A stretch of 64,000 nt of DNA from Roseovarius sp. EL26 (lineage in GTDB: Bacteria; Pseudomonadota; Alphaproteobacteria; Rhodobacterales; Rhodobacteraceae), in contig NZ_OUMZ01000007.1 in the NCBI RefSeq assembly GCF_900327775.1, positions 1,227,606 through 1,291,605 of the forward strand, read 5' to 3'. The position numbers and the translations under genes were made by a program. Positions 43,071 to 52,017 of this stretch are shown here, piece after piece. The notes under the pieces are model-generated. The model did no database searches. It had not been told where the DNA came from and saw nothing but the letters and a program-made list of their open reading frames with translations. Each line of letters begins with the position of its first letter. Positions within the stretch are counted from its first letter, which is position 1.

Positions 43071-44251
43071 TACAGGGCTTTGATGTCATTGTGGTGGGGG
43101 CTGGCATGATGGGAAGCGCGGCAGCGCGCCATCTGGCCAAATCCGGAGCCTCGGTTGCGGTCATCGGCCCGAGCGAGCCTGACGATAAAGCCAGCCATAC
43201 CGGTGTCTTTGCCAGCCACTACGATCAGGCCCGCATCACCCGCAGGCTGGCCACCAGCGCCGATTGGTCGCGCTTGTCGACCAATGCCATCAATCGGTAT
43301 GCCGAGATAGAGCAGGAAAGCGGGCAACAGTTCTATCACAACGTTGGTGCGATGATGGCCGGATACACAAATGGGCCGGAAAGCGCATTCATCAATAAGG
43401 TTGAGGCCCTGGACCGCGACCTCAACATCAAAGCCACTCGTTATCAGGGACAAGAGTTGCGGGACCACTTCCCCTGCTTCACCTTCCCCGAAGACACTCG
43501 CGCCTTTTATGAGGCCCATGATGCCGGCCACATTAACCCACGCCACCAAGTGCAGGCCGAGATCATCGCAGCACAGCGCGCCGGTGCCACATATATTCAA
43601 GCTGAAATTGTAGACATCGCGGAAACCACCCAAGGCACGGCCCTGACCGCGGCAGACGGGTCACGTTACCATGCGCAAAAGGTCATTGTGGCCACAGGTG
43701 GGTTTTCGCATTCCACAGGCCTTCTCCCTAACCCGGTGCCACTGACTGTCTATGCGCGCACCATCACATTCTTTGAATTGGACGCCGCCGAATGCGCGCG
43801 TCTCAAAGACATGCCTTCGCTGATCTATGTACGCAAGGGATTTACCGAGGGCATATATGCACTGCCCCCAGTACTTTATCCGGATGGCAAAACCTATATC
43901 AAGATCGGTGGAGATCCGTCAGATATAGCGCTGGAAACAGATCAGGACATCAAGGAGTGGTTTCGCACGGACGGCAGCTCCGAAGTCCGTGATTTACTTG
44001 CCCAAGAACTGCTAGGCTTTATGCCGGAACTGAAATACCACAGTATTTCATCTGGCAGTTGTGTGACCTCTGTCACACCAACCGATATGCCGCTGATCTA
44101 TCCCCAAACAGATCGCATCATCGCCTTGACTGGTGGGAATGGTGCCGGGGCCAAATGTGCGGACGAGCTGGGCCGACTTGGAGCCATGGTGGCAAACGGT
44201 CAGTCGCTGGACAAAGAAGGCTACGACGCCCGTTTCACCCCAGAGGCTTAA
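43067..44251 (+). CDS. FAD-dependent oxidoreductase (DadA/sarcosine oxidase type)
   Basis: The 394-residue protein has the FAD-binding motif VVVGAGMMGSAAARHLAKSG at residues 7-26 and late GGNGAGAKCADELGRLGAMV. The middle resembles monomeric sarcosine oxidase and related amine oxidases (HYDQARITRRLA, HYNVGAMMAG-like FYHNVGAMMAG). It likely oxidises a secondary amine or N-methyl amino acid; the exact substrate is not readable. It is coupled to xthA by ATGA, and its stop overlaps the convergent VWA gene by 4 bases. Confidence 0.85.
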   Translation: MIQGFDVIVVGAGMMGSAAARHLAKSGASVAVIGPSEPDDKASHTGVFASHYDQARITRRLATSADWSRLSTNAINRYAEIEQESGQQFYHNVGAMMAGYTNGPESAFINKVEALDRDLNIKATRYQGQELRDHFPCFTFPEDTRAFYEAHDAGHINPRHQVQAEIIAAQRAGATYIQAEIVDIAETTQGTALTAADGSRYHAQKVIVATGGFSHSTGLLPNPVPLTVYARTITFFELDAAECARLKDMPSLIYVRKGFTEGIYALPPVLYPDGKTYIKIGGDPSDIALETDQDIKEWFRTDGSSEVRDLLAQELLGFMPELKYHSISSGSCVTSVTPTDMPLIYPQTDRIIALTGGNGAGAKCADELGRLGAMVANGQSLDKEGYDARFTPEA

Positions 44252-45432
44252 CGCGCCAGATCCCGCATCCCGCGATCAAGCCCTTCAAGCGTCATCGGCA
44301 CCATGCTATCTTCAAATATATCACGGATCATCTGAATCGATTGCGTATAGGGCCAACTGCGCTCCATCACTGGATTGATCCACAGGTGATCGGGCCATTG
44401 CGTGCGGGCGCGTTCCAACCAAACCTGTCCGGCCTCGGCGTTCCAATGCTCATTGGCACCACCGGGATAGGCAATCTCATAGGGCGACATCGAGGCATCC
44501 CCAACAAAGATGCATTTGTAATCAGGTCCATAAGTACGCAACACTTCATCCGTTGGAATTTGTTCATTCCAGCGACGTGAGTTGTCGCGCCACACGCCCT
44601 CGTACAGACAATTGTGGAAATAATAGTATTCCAGATGTTTGAATTCGGCCCGGGCCGCCGAAAACAGCTCTTCCACCAATTTGATATGCGGATCCATCGA
44701 CCCGCCAACATCGAGAAACAACACCACTTTGACCGCATTGCGCCGTTCGGGCCGGGTTTGGACATCCAGATAGCCATGTTCAGCCGTGGCCCGAATTGTG
44801 CCTTCGAGGTCCAGTTCTTCATTCGCCCCGTCCCGCGCCCATTGCCGCAGGCGCTTCAGCGCCACCTTGATGTTGCGTGTCCCCAGCTCGACCGTGTCAT
44901 CGAGATTGCGGAACTCACGTTTATCCCAAACCTTGACTGCACGCTGGTGGCGGCTTTCATTTTGGCCGATGCGCACGCCTTCCGGATTATAACCGTAGGC
45001 CCCAAAGGGTGAGGTCCCGGCGGTGCCGACCCACTTATTCCCACCCTGATGCCGCCCTTGCTGTTCCTTCAGGCGCTCTTTCAGGGTTTCCATCAACTTG
45101 TCAAAACCGCCTAGCGCTTCAATCTCGGCTTTCTCTTCAGGACTGAGAAATTTCTCGGCCATCTTCTCCAGCCACTCTTTCGGCAGATCAACAGCATCGA
45201 CCACATCCTCGGCTGAGATTTGATCAAGCCCTTCAAAACTGGCGGCAAAGGCACGATCAAACCGATCGATCAGCCGTTCATCTTTGACCATCGCGCTACG
45301 GGCAAGGTAATAGAACCCTTCCACATCATAGAGCACGATATTGCGGTTCATCGCCTCAAGAAATGTGAGGTACTCCCTGAGTGAAACCGGGAGACCCGCC
45401 TGTCGAAGGTTTTCAAAAAACGGCAGGAACAT
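44248..45432 (-). CDS. VWA domain protein (CoxE-like)
   Basis: The 394-residue protein begins with the CoxE-family helical region (FENLRQAGLPVSLREYLTFL) and has a C-terminal von Willebrand A domain with an incomplete MIDAS in LFLDVGGSMDPHIKLVEELF (DxGxS) near residue 240. CoxE-like proteins work with MoxR AAA+ ATPases as chaperones for metallo-enzymes or large complexes. A MoxR gene lies 1.65 kb upstream on the same strand, with a small membrane protein and a DUF2927 lipoprotein in between. Confidence 0.87.
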   Translation of the reverse strand: MFLPFFENLRQAGLPVSLREYLTFLEAMNRNIVLYDVEGFYYLARSAMVKDERLIDRFDRAFAASFEGLDQISAEDVVDAVDLPKEWLEKMAEKFLSPEEKAEIEALGGFDKLMETLKERLKEQQGRHQGGNKWVGTAGTSPFGAYGYNPEGVRIGQNESRHQRAVKVWDKREFRNLDDTVELGTRNIKVALKRLRQWARDGANEELDLEGTIRATAEHGYLDVQTRPERRNAVKVVLFLDVGGSMDPHIKLVEELFSAARAEFKHLEYYYFHNCLYEGVWRDNSRRWNEQIPTDEVLRTYGPDYKCIFVGDASMSPYEIAYPGGANEHWNAEAGQVWLERARTQWPDHLWINPVMERSWPYTQSIQMIRDIFEDSMVPMTLEGLDRGMRDLAR

Positions 45433-45438
45433 CTGTGA

Positions 45439-45606
45439 TTACAATGAGCTGCGATGAACGATTAGCGTCACGAACAGGCCCACCAACGCAAGGATCAGGC
45501 AATAGACAAAGGCATATTGCAAAATATCTGCTAGCTTGCCTTTGCGCCGCTTCGCCACTACTGCACCAAGGATGGCACCGATTACTGCCCCGAAAATCAC
45601 GAACAT
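45439..45606 (-). CDS. Small two-segment membrane protein
   Basis: This 55-residue gene is short and easily missed. It begins MFVIFGAVIGAILGAVVAKR, has the basic turn KRRKGKLAD, and a second hydrophobic segment YAFVYCLILALVGLFVTLIV, then HRSSL. Both halves are transmembrane, the first glycine/alanine-spaced. AGGT lies 9 bases before the ATG. It ends 6 bases before the VWA start and follows DUF2927 by 18 bases, so it is part of the MoxR-DUF2927-VWA series. I recall similar small proteins in Rhodobacterales mislabelled as apolipoprotein acyltransferase. Confidence 0.75.
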   Translation of the reverse strand: MFVIFGAVIGAILGAVVAKRRKGKLADILQYAFVYCLILALVGLFVTLIVHRSSL

Positions 45607-45624
45607 CTGCTGTCTACCTGCCTG

Positions 45625-47022
45625 TTATTGCCGCGGGCTGAGGGCCGAGATTTCGCGCAGCTTTGCCCGAATAACCCAATCCGCGCCGAACCCGTAGCGT
45701 GCCCAGCCGATACTGTCCAGACGTGCGGCATGCGCCTCGCTTGCCCGGCCCTGCATATCCAATGCTTCAGCTTTCAATAGCAGCAACGTCGCCAGTAACG
45801 AGGCGTTTTCATACCGCTTCGCAACTTCAATCTGCGGCGACACCAAGTTTAGCGCTGCCTTGGCATTGCCTTCGTTGATTTCATGCGCGGCCAATTGCGA
45901 GGCCGAATAAGCACGGTGCAGCTCGGCTCCCGGAGTCTGGCGATAAAACTGATCTGCAATCAGGAACTGCTGCTTGGCAAACGCCACATCATTAGGCTGC
46001 GTCAATCGTCCCAAGGCAAAATGACTAAAAGCCCGACGGTGATCGGCCCAACCCGCCCGCTGCGCGGTCCGCAAGGCGTTTTGCGCCGCATTTTGGCGCT
46101 GCGCCGGGCGCGCACCGGGGCCAAGCGCGGTTTGGATATCTCTCACCCAGCTACGCGGCGTGGCCTTTGGATAGCGCGCGGCAATGCTTTCGCCACGTGG
46201 GTTCAGCCGCGCCAGTATACGTGGCAATCGCGCGGCAACTTCGCCCCGGCTCATGCCGTTGCGCAGCTCTGGTGCGTAATACGCACGCAAAACCAGCATA
46301 TCAAAGCCGGTCAAAATAGTGTGAACATTGTCATCATTAAACACGCTGTCAGGCAAACGATACAAATCATTGAGCGGTCCCAACGCCTGTGCCAGTTCTT
46401 CATGCAGGCAATCTCGCACTTCCTGGGGGCTGGAATCACTGGGCAGGAATATCGCCAGCTTTTCCCGTTTCTCCAACAGTCCCCAATTGGTCGCTCGGCT
46501 GTTTTTGGCTCTACGATAATCCGACAGCTTATCAATATTGGGCACAACAAAACAGGCAGCCTTGGGCAGTTGCCGTTGGATTTGTGCCCGTGTCACAGCC
46601 TGAATGGTGATATTGGCCTGTGCAGCATTGGTACGCCGCACGTCAATGCCCGCCTCGTTGCGCAACCTGCCAATCAGACGGTCCAAATCGGGGATAAGCG
46701 TTGCCACAGGTGCGCCAGTGACCCGCACACTGATCGGCTCTTCAAAACGGGTGAACTGGCTCAGTTCCCGGCCCGATTCCAGTTCAAACGCCAGATCTAG
46801 AAAATCGCGGGTGATATCCCGGTTTGATCGCATGGGCACTGTCGGACGTGTCGGGCCAAAGGTTTTCATAGCCCGGACCGCCTTTTCGTCAGGCATCGCT
46901 GCACGCGTCGGCTGATCACTGGGCGTATTGGAATCGCAGGCAATAAGTGCCAAACACAAAGGCATAACCCAAATCTTGTGCAATGTTTTACGAAGCGATG
47001 CTTGTGCTTCAGTCATTGCCAT
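45625..47022 (-). CDS. DUF2927 domain lipoprotein
   Basis: The 465-residue protein has a signal peptide with lipobox LIAC near residue 29. The DUF2927 block carries HEELAQALGPLNDLYRLPDS near residue 207 and DDNVHTILTGFDMLVLRAYY near 230, where HEELAQ looks like a zinc-protease HExxH with the last His lost or displaced. The C-terminal half is helical and repeat-like (TPR-type), ending YGFGADWVIRAKLREISALS. Periplasmic or outer-membrane location is likely. The start is chosen at 47022 without a clear ribosome binding site; TTG at 47061 is less likely. Confidence 0.8.
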   Translation of the reverse strand: MAMTEAQASLRKTLHKIWVMPLCLALIACDSNTPSDQPTRAAMPDEKAVRAMKTFGPTRPTVPMRSNRDITRDFLDLAFELESGRELSQFTRFEEPISVRVTGAPVATLIPDLDRLIGRLRNEAGIDVRRTNAAQANITIQAVTRAQIQRQLPKAACFVVPNIDKLSDYRRAKNSRATNWGLLEKREKLAIFLPSDSSPQEVRDCLHEELAQALGPLNDLYRLPDSVFNDDNVHTILTGFDMLVLRAYYAPELRNGMSRGEVAARLPRILARLNPRGESIAARYPKATPRSWVRDIQTALGPGARPAQRQNAAQNALRTAQRAGWADHRRAFSHFALGRLTQPNDVAFAKQQFLIADQFYRQTPGAELHRAYSASQLAAHEINEGNAKAALNLVSPQIEVAKRYENASLLATLLLLKAEALDMQGRASEAHAARLDSIGWARYGFGADWVIRAKLREISALSPRQ

Positions 47023-47083
47023 CACGACGGTGGGTTCTGAGTTGTGTTTTATAAACGGCAATAGCTCATCCTGACTACAAAGG

Positions 47084-47923
47084 TCACCTCTGGCGTCGCG
47101 CCATAAAGGCTAGACGTTCAAACAGGTGCACATCCTGTTCATTCTTTAATAGCGCACCGTGCAATTTCGGCAAGGCATCTGCCCCATCGCGTTTCAGGTC
47201 CTCGGATGTCAGATCTTCTGCCAGGATCAACTTCAACCAGTCCAGAACCTCCGACGTTGATGGTTTCTTTTTCAACCCAGCTTGTTCACGGATCTCATAG
47301 AATTGCGTCAATGCAGTGGTCAGCAGCGCTTCTTTTATGCCCGGATGATGGACTTCAACAATCTTTTTCATCGTCTCTGCATCCGGGAAGCGGATGTAGT
47401 GGAAAAAGCAGCGCCGTAAAAACGCATCAGGCAATTCTTTTTCGTTATTGGACGTGATGATTACAATCGGCCGGTGACGGGCGCGAACGGTTTCACCTGT
47501 CTCATAGACGTGAAACTCCATCTTATCGATTTCTTGCAACAGGTCGTTGGGAAATTCAATATCCGCCTTGTCGATCTCATCAATCAACAACACCAGCTTC
47601 TGATCTGCATCAAAAGCCTGCCACAGCTTGCCTTTCTTGATATAGTTAGCGACGTCATGCACGCGCTCATCACCCAACTGGCTATCGCGCAGACGGCTGA
47701 CCGCATCATATTCATACAGGCCCTGCTGTGCCTTGGTCGTGGACTTGATATTCCACTCAATCATCTCCAACCCCAGCGCCTGCGCCACCTGACGGGCCAG
47801 CTCGGTTTTGCCGGTCCCCGGCTCTCCCTTGACCAACAAAGGCCGTTCTAACGTAACGGCAGCGTTTACAGCTACTTTCAGGTCATCGGTGGCAATGTAG
47901 GCATCGGTGCCATGAAACTTCAT
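47084..47923 (-). CDS. MoxR-family AAA+ ATPase
   Basis: The 279-residue ATPase has Walker A (VKGEPGTGKTELA) near residue 36, Walker B (LVLLIDEIDKADIEF) near 110, sensor 1 (IVIITSNNEKELPDAFLRRC) with the arginine finger, and a C-terminal lid. AAAGG precedes the ATG. It is the first gene of a four-gene series ending in the CoxE-like VWA gene, the standard functional partner. Confidence 0.93.
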   Translation of the reverse strand: MKFHGTDAYIATDDLKVAVNAAVTLERPLLVKGEPGTGKTELARQVAQALGLEMIEWNIKSTTKAQQGLYEYDAVSRLRDSQLGDERVHDVANYIKKGKLWQAFDADQKLVLLIDEIDKADIEFPNDLLQEIDKMEFHVYETGETVRARHRPIVIITSNNEKELPDAFLRRCFFHYIRFPDAETMKKIVEVHHPGIKEALLTTALTQFYEIREQAGLKKKPSTSEVLDWLKLILAEDLTSEDLKRDGADALPKLHGALLKNEQDVHLFERLAFMARRQR

Positions 47924-48111
47924 ATTCTTAACCTTTTTCCGCCATTCAGGTGCTCAGATCAGGCGCACACTAGTGCGTTGCATCAAACACATCAATGCGG
48001 TGTAATTGCCTAGTGACAATCCCCCATTGTGAGTGTAAATGCTGCGTCGAGGAGAGCACGGTGCCCGAGCATATTTCATGCCGGTAACCAGCCTTTTACA
48101 AGGGGACCACA

Positions 48112-48534
48112 ATGAAAGCCGAAGCTTTTGTGACTGACGATTATCGCCCGGCCGAAGATGAACCATTTATGAACGACCGGCAGCTTGACTATTTTAGCCG
48201 AAAATTGCTTGCGTGGAGAGAAGAACTGCTTGAAGGCAGCCGCGACACCATCGAAGGATTGCAGGATGGCACACGCGCCATCCCAGATGTCGCCGACCGC
48301 GCCAGTGAAGAAACAGACCGCGCACTGGAATTGCGCACCCGTGATCGCCAGCGCAAGCTGGTTGCCAAGATCGACTCCGCCCTGCGTCGCATCGACGAAG
48401 GCGAATATGGGTATTGCGAAGTAACTGGCGAGCCCATCAGCCTCAAACGGCTGGATGCACGTCCAATCGCAACCATGAGTCTTGAGGCACAAGAACGCCA
48501 CGAGCGCCGCGAAAAAGTTCACCGCGACGACTGA
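48112..48534 (+). CDS. dksA: RNA polymerase-binding transcription factor DksA
   Basis: The 140-residue protein has the coiled coil (LDYFSRKLLAWREELLEGSR to RKLVAKIDSALRRIDEGEYG) with the tip DVADRASEE, matching the Asp-x-x-Asp/Ala region that reaches the polymerase secondary channel. The zinc-finger region YCEVTGEPISLKRLDARPIA keeps only one of the four cysteines, as in Rhodobacter and the zinc-independent Pseudomonas DksA2. GGGGA precedes the ATG. A strong terminator follows. Confidence 0.93.
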   Translation: MKAEAFVTDDYRPAEDEPFMNDRQLDYFSRKLLAWREELLEGSRDTIEGLQDGTRAIPDVADRASEETDRALELRTRDRQRKLVAKIDSALRRIDEGEYGYCEVTGEPISLKRLDARPIATMSLEAQERHERREKVHRDD

Positions 48535-48559
48535 TCGCAGATTAAATATCAATGTTTTA

Positions 48560-48588
48560 AACGCCGGGGCTTTTGTTCCGGCGTTTTT
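48560..48588 (+). terminator. Rho-independent terminator of dksA
   Basis: AACGCCGG (48560-48567) and CCGGCGTT (48578-48585) pair perfectly with a 10-base loop, followed by TTT after the arm's own two T residues. Confidence 0.9.
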
Positions 48589-48605
48589 CGTATCAACTAG
48601 GTCTT

Positions 48606-49787
48606 ATGACATTGGATGGAATGAAAATCGCCATTATCGGCGCAGGTATAGGCGGGCTGGCAGCAGCACGGGCGCTGGCCCTGCGTGGCGCAAAGGTGAC
48701 GGTGTTAGAACAGGCCGATGCTATCAAAGAAGTCGGAGCGGGCATCCAGATCAGCCCGAATGGCTTTGCTGTGCTGCATGCGCTTGGCCTGGGCAACGAT
48801 CTACGCGCCCAATCGGTGCAAGCTCAGGCTGTCAATCTGATTGATTATCGTGGCAAACATATCACCCGCCTTGATCTGGGACAGTTGGAAAATCAATCAT
48901 ACTATTTCACCCACCGCGCTGATCTGATCAATCTTTTGGCAGATGGTGCACGGGACGCCGGTGCTAAACTGCGCCTGCTGCAAAAGGTGGAACAGATCGA
49001 AATGGGTAGCACTCCCGTCATCCACATGGCCAACGGGGCCAGCATGTCTGCCGACCTGGTGATCGGTGCTGATGGCCTGCATTCCATTACACGCACTGCA
49101 ATTAATGGCACCAGCTGGCCGTTCTTCACAAACCAAGTCGCGTGGCGCGCCGTTATCCCAAATGACTTTGACCGCGGGCCTGAGGTGCATTTGCATATGG
49201 GACCGCACAGGCATCTGGTCAGCTATCCCCTACGCGATAGGTCTCTACTGAATATTGTGGCCGTGCAGGAACGCGCGGCATGGACAGAGGAAAGTTGGAG
49301 TCAGAAAGATGATCCCAGCACGCTGCAGGCTGCATTTTCAGATTTCTGCCCTGAAGTGCGTCAAATGCTTTCACAGGTGAATGACGTGCATCTGTGGGGC
49401 CTGTTCCGTCACTCTGTTGCGCCGCTCTGGCACACCGAAGGTGTCGCCATTTTGGGTGATGCCGCCCATCCCACTCTCCCCTTCATGGCGCAGGGCGCAT
49501 CAATGGCGCTGGAAGACGCCTGGGTTCTGGCGGATGTACTCTCAAGTTCCAGCCCTCTCTCGCAACGGTTGACCACTTATCAGTCCAGACGCGAAACCCG
49601 AGTGCGCAAGATTGTCGACACTGCCAGTGGCAATGCATGGAAGTACCACCTGTCCTTTCCTCCGCTTCGCTGGGCAGCTCATAGTGCCATGCGACTTGGT
49701 GGCTCCTTAGTCCCTGATAAAATGCTGCACCAATTCGATTGGCTTTATAGCCATGACGTCACAAAAGCCCCGGCAAACCCCCGCTGA
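48606..49787 (+). CDS. FAD-dependent monooxygenase (salicylate hydroxylase-like)
   Basis: The 393-residue protein is a group A flavin monooxygenase: IIGAGIGGLAAARALALRGA at residues 9-28, IQISPNGFAVLHALGLG, ADLVIGADGLHSITR (DG motif) near 160 and GDAAHPTLPFMAQGASMALE (GD motif) near 290. It hydroxylates an aromatic ring with NAD(P)H and O2; salicylate or 3-hydroxybenzoate-type substrates are likely but unproven. TAGGT precedes the ATG at 48606, just after the dksA terminator. Confidence 0.87.
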   Translation: MTLDGMKIAIIGAGIGGLAAARALALRGAKVTVLEQADAIKEVGAGIQISPNGFAVLHALGLGNDLRAQSVQAQAVNLIDYRGKHITRLDLGQLENQSYYFTHRADLINLLADGARDAGAKLRLLQKVEQIEMGSTPVIHMANGASMSADLVIGADGLHSITRTAINGTSWPFFTNQVAWRAVIPNDFDRGPEVHLHMGPHRHLVSYPLRDRSLLNIVAVQERAAWTEESWSQKDDPSTLQAAFSDFCPEVRQMLSQVNDVHLWGLFRHSVAPLWHTEGVAILGDAAHPTLPFMAQGASMALEDAWVLADVLSSSSPLSQRLTTYQSRRETRVRKIVDTASGNAWKYHLSFPPLRWAAHSAMRLGGSLVPDKMLHQFDWLYSHDVTKAPANPR

Positions 49788-49908
49788 TCTACAGGCATAC
49801 GGTAGAATCTCAGGCCACTCTCTGGCATGGTTACGTCAAGTAAAACACACCGGCCAACATCGAGCAGAGCCGGAAAGATAAAACATAAACAGAAAGGCCA
49901 CCTATCCC

Positions 49909-50355
49909 GTGACCGCACTCACCCTCGCCCGCCCGGAAAACATTGATCGCCTGTTGCGTCTGGTTACGGATTTTCACCTCGAAGAAGGCATTGAGCAAAG
50001 TGAAGGCACACGTCACGACGCGCTGATGCCCCTGCTCGAAGGTTCCCCTCATGGTGCGATCTACTTGCTAGGGCCAAGTCGCGCGCCCATCGGTTATATC
50101 ATCATCAGTTTTGGCTGGTCGGTAGAATTTGCAGGTCTCGATGGTATGATCGACGAGATTTACATCCGTCCCAGCGTGCGGGGACGTGGTATCGGTTCCG
50201 AGGTGCTCAATGCTCTGCCCAAAGCACTTGCAGGTGCGGGCCTCAAGGCGCTGCATCTAGAGGTTAACCGCGACAACCCACGTGCCCGAAAGCTTTATGA
50301 AAAACTCAGGTTCGCCCCGCGAGAAAATTACATATTGATGTCACGCAAGCTTTAG
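49909..50355 (+). CDS. GNAT-family N-acetyltransferase
   Basis: The 148-residue protein has the acetyl-CoA loop VRGRGIGSEVLNALPKAL near residue 90 and the C-terminal LHLEVNRDNPRARKLYEKLRF motif. IDEIYIRPS precedes the loop. The substrate is unknown. It starts with GTG after AAAGG, and SelO follows after 29 bases. Confidence 0.88.
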   Translation: MTALTLARPENIDRLLRLVTDFHLEEGIEQSEGTRHDALMPLLEGSPHGAIYLLGPSRAPIGYIIISFGWSVEFAGLDGMIDEIYIRPSVRGRGIGSEVLNALPKALAGAGLKALHLEVNRDNPRARKLYEKLRFAPRENYILMSRKL

Positions 50356-50384
50356 CTTTCTGATCTCGGCCTTATAGTGGCAGC

Positions 50385-51806
50385 ATGAGCATCACGATCC
50401 CATTTGAGAACAGTTACGCACGCCTGCCGGATCCCTTTTTCAGCCGTCGCAATCCGACGCCAGTGAAAGATCCGCAGTTGATTGCCTTCAACACCGAACT
50501 TGCCACTGAGCTGGGCATCACAACCGAAGGCAACGATGATCTGGCACAGTATTTTTCCGGAAACACCATCGCCGCGGGGTCCGATCCACTGGCACAGGCC
50601 TATGCCGGGCACCAGTTTGGAGGATTTTCACCGCAACTGGGCGATGGTCGTGCCAATTTACTAGGCGAGGTTCTCGACACCGGCGGTCAGCGTCGTGACA
50701 TCCAGCTCAAAGGGTCCGGTCCTACACCCTATTCCCGAAACGGGGACGGGCGCGCATGGCTAGGGCCGGTATTACGTGAGTATGTCGTGTCCGAGGCCAT
50801 GCACGCCCTTGGCATCCCCACCAGCCGTGCATTGGCCGCCGTCACCACCGGCGAATCCGTCTACCGTGAACAAGGTGCCCTGCCCGGTGCCATCTTAACC
50901 CGCGTGGCCTCCAGCCACCTCCGCGTTGGCACCTTTCAATTCTTCGCAGCCCGGCGCGACACTGAGGCGCTAAAAACTCTTTTCGACTACACTGTCACCC
51001 GGCACTACCCTGACGCTGAAACCCCAACCGACTTGCTAAATGCTGTCATCGACCGACAAGCGCGACTGATTGCGCAGTGGATGGGTGTGGGGTTTATCCA
51101 CGGTGTAATGAACACCGACAACACCACCATTTCCGGTGAAACCATCGATTACGGCCCCTGCGCCTTCATGGATGTCTTCCACCCTGACATGGTGTTCAGC
51201 TCAATCGACACCCAAGGCCGTTATGCCTATTCCAATCAACCCAATGTGATTGTCTGGAACATGGCGCAGCTGGCCACCTCTCTGGTGCAGATCATGCCCA
51301 ACCGTGATCAGGCCGTGACAGATTTCACCGAGGCCGTGCATGCCATGCCCGACGTTATCCACCGCTATTGGCTGCAGATCTTTGGCCGCAAACTGGGGAT
51401 CACGAACGCCACGCCCGAAGATGAAACCCTAATCATCGGCTTGCTAGAGATCATGGCCAATAACCGTGCCGACTTCACCAACACCTTCCGCGCCCTTGGC
51501 ACTGAAAAAGCGCGTGATCAATTCCTAAACCCCAAAGACTTCGACACTTGGGAGGTTGATTGGAAACAACGCCTCAACGGCGAATCTAATCCCGAAAGCA
51601 TTATGCAGGCCAGCAACCCTTGGATCATTCCACGCAATCACCGGATCGAAGAATTGATTCAGGCCGCCGTTGCCGGTGATTATACCCTCTTTGAAACACT
51701 GCGTGGTGCTCTTGCAACACCATTTACCCCGCAGCCAGAGCTTCAGCCCCTCACTCATGCCCCGACATCAGATCAAGTGGTGCGCCAAACCTTCTGCGGA
51801 ACATGA
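50385..51806 (+). CDS. selO: Protein adenylyltransferase SelO (YdiU family)
   Basis: The 473-residue pseudokinase-fold enzyme transfers AMP to proteins and is linked to redox stress. Recognisable blocks: AYAGHQFGGFSPQLGDGRAN near residue 66, LKGSGPTPYSRNGDGRAWLG near 106, REYVVSEAMHALGIPTSRAL, VGFIHGVMNTDNTTISGETI (catalytic loop) near 230, and DYGPCAFMDVF. The family usually ends in a C-terminal selenocysteine or Cys; here VVRQTFCGT ends the protein with a cysteine, as in bacterial forms. Confidence 0.94.
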   Translation: MSITIPFENSYARLPDPFFSRRNPTPVKDPQLIAFNTELATELGITTEGNDDLAQYFSGNTIAAGSDPLAQAYAGHQFGGFSPQLGDGRANLLGEVLDTGGQRRDIQLKGSGPTPYSRNGDGRAWLGPVLREYVVSEAMHALGIPTSRALAAVTTGESVYREQGALPGAILTRVASSHLRVGTFQFFAARRDTEALKTLFDYTVTRHYPDAETPTDLLNAVIDRQARLIAQWMGVGFIHGVMNTDNTTISGETIDYGPCAFMDVFHPDMVFSSIDTQGRYAYSNQPNVIVWNMAQLATSLVQIMPNRDQAVTDFTEAVHAMPDVIHRYWLQIFGRKLGITNATPEDETLIIGLLEIMANNRADFTNTFRALGTEKARDQFLNPKDFDTWEVDWKQRLNGESNPESIMQASNPWIIPRNHRIEELIQAAVAGDYTLFETLRGALATPFTPQPELQPLTHAPTSDQVVRQTFCGT

Positions 51807-52017
51807 AAATTCCGCCCGTTGCATCTGACCCTAAACATCTCCACCGGAGGTAATCCCGAGGCGGAGACCGCAGGACGACAACGAGAAAACCTGTGCGCCG
51901 CAGGCGCTCCTTGAGGGCACGCCATAACAATAAAACGACATTCCCTGTCGGCGCACAACAAGACGTGAACCTTTTCCCTTCGCACACTCAGCGAATTGAA
52001 AAGCGAAAGGATCCCGC

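Noticed and set aside
45883..46800. A 305-codon plus-strand open frame opposite the DUF2927 gene
   Set aside because: Low-complexity basic translation without ribosome binding site; it mirrors the real gene on the minus strand.
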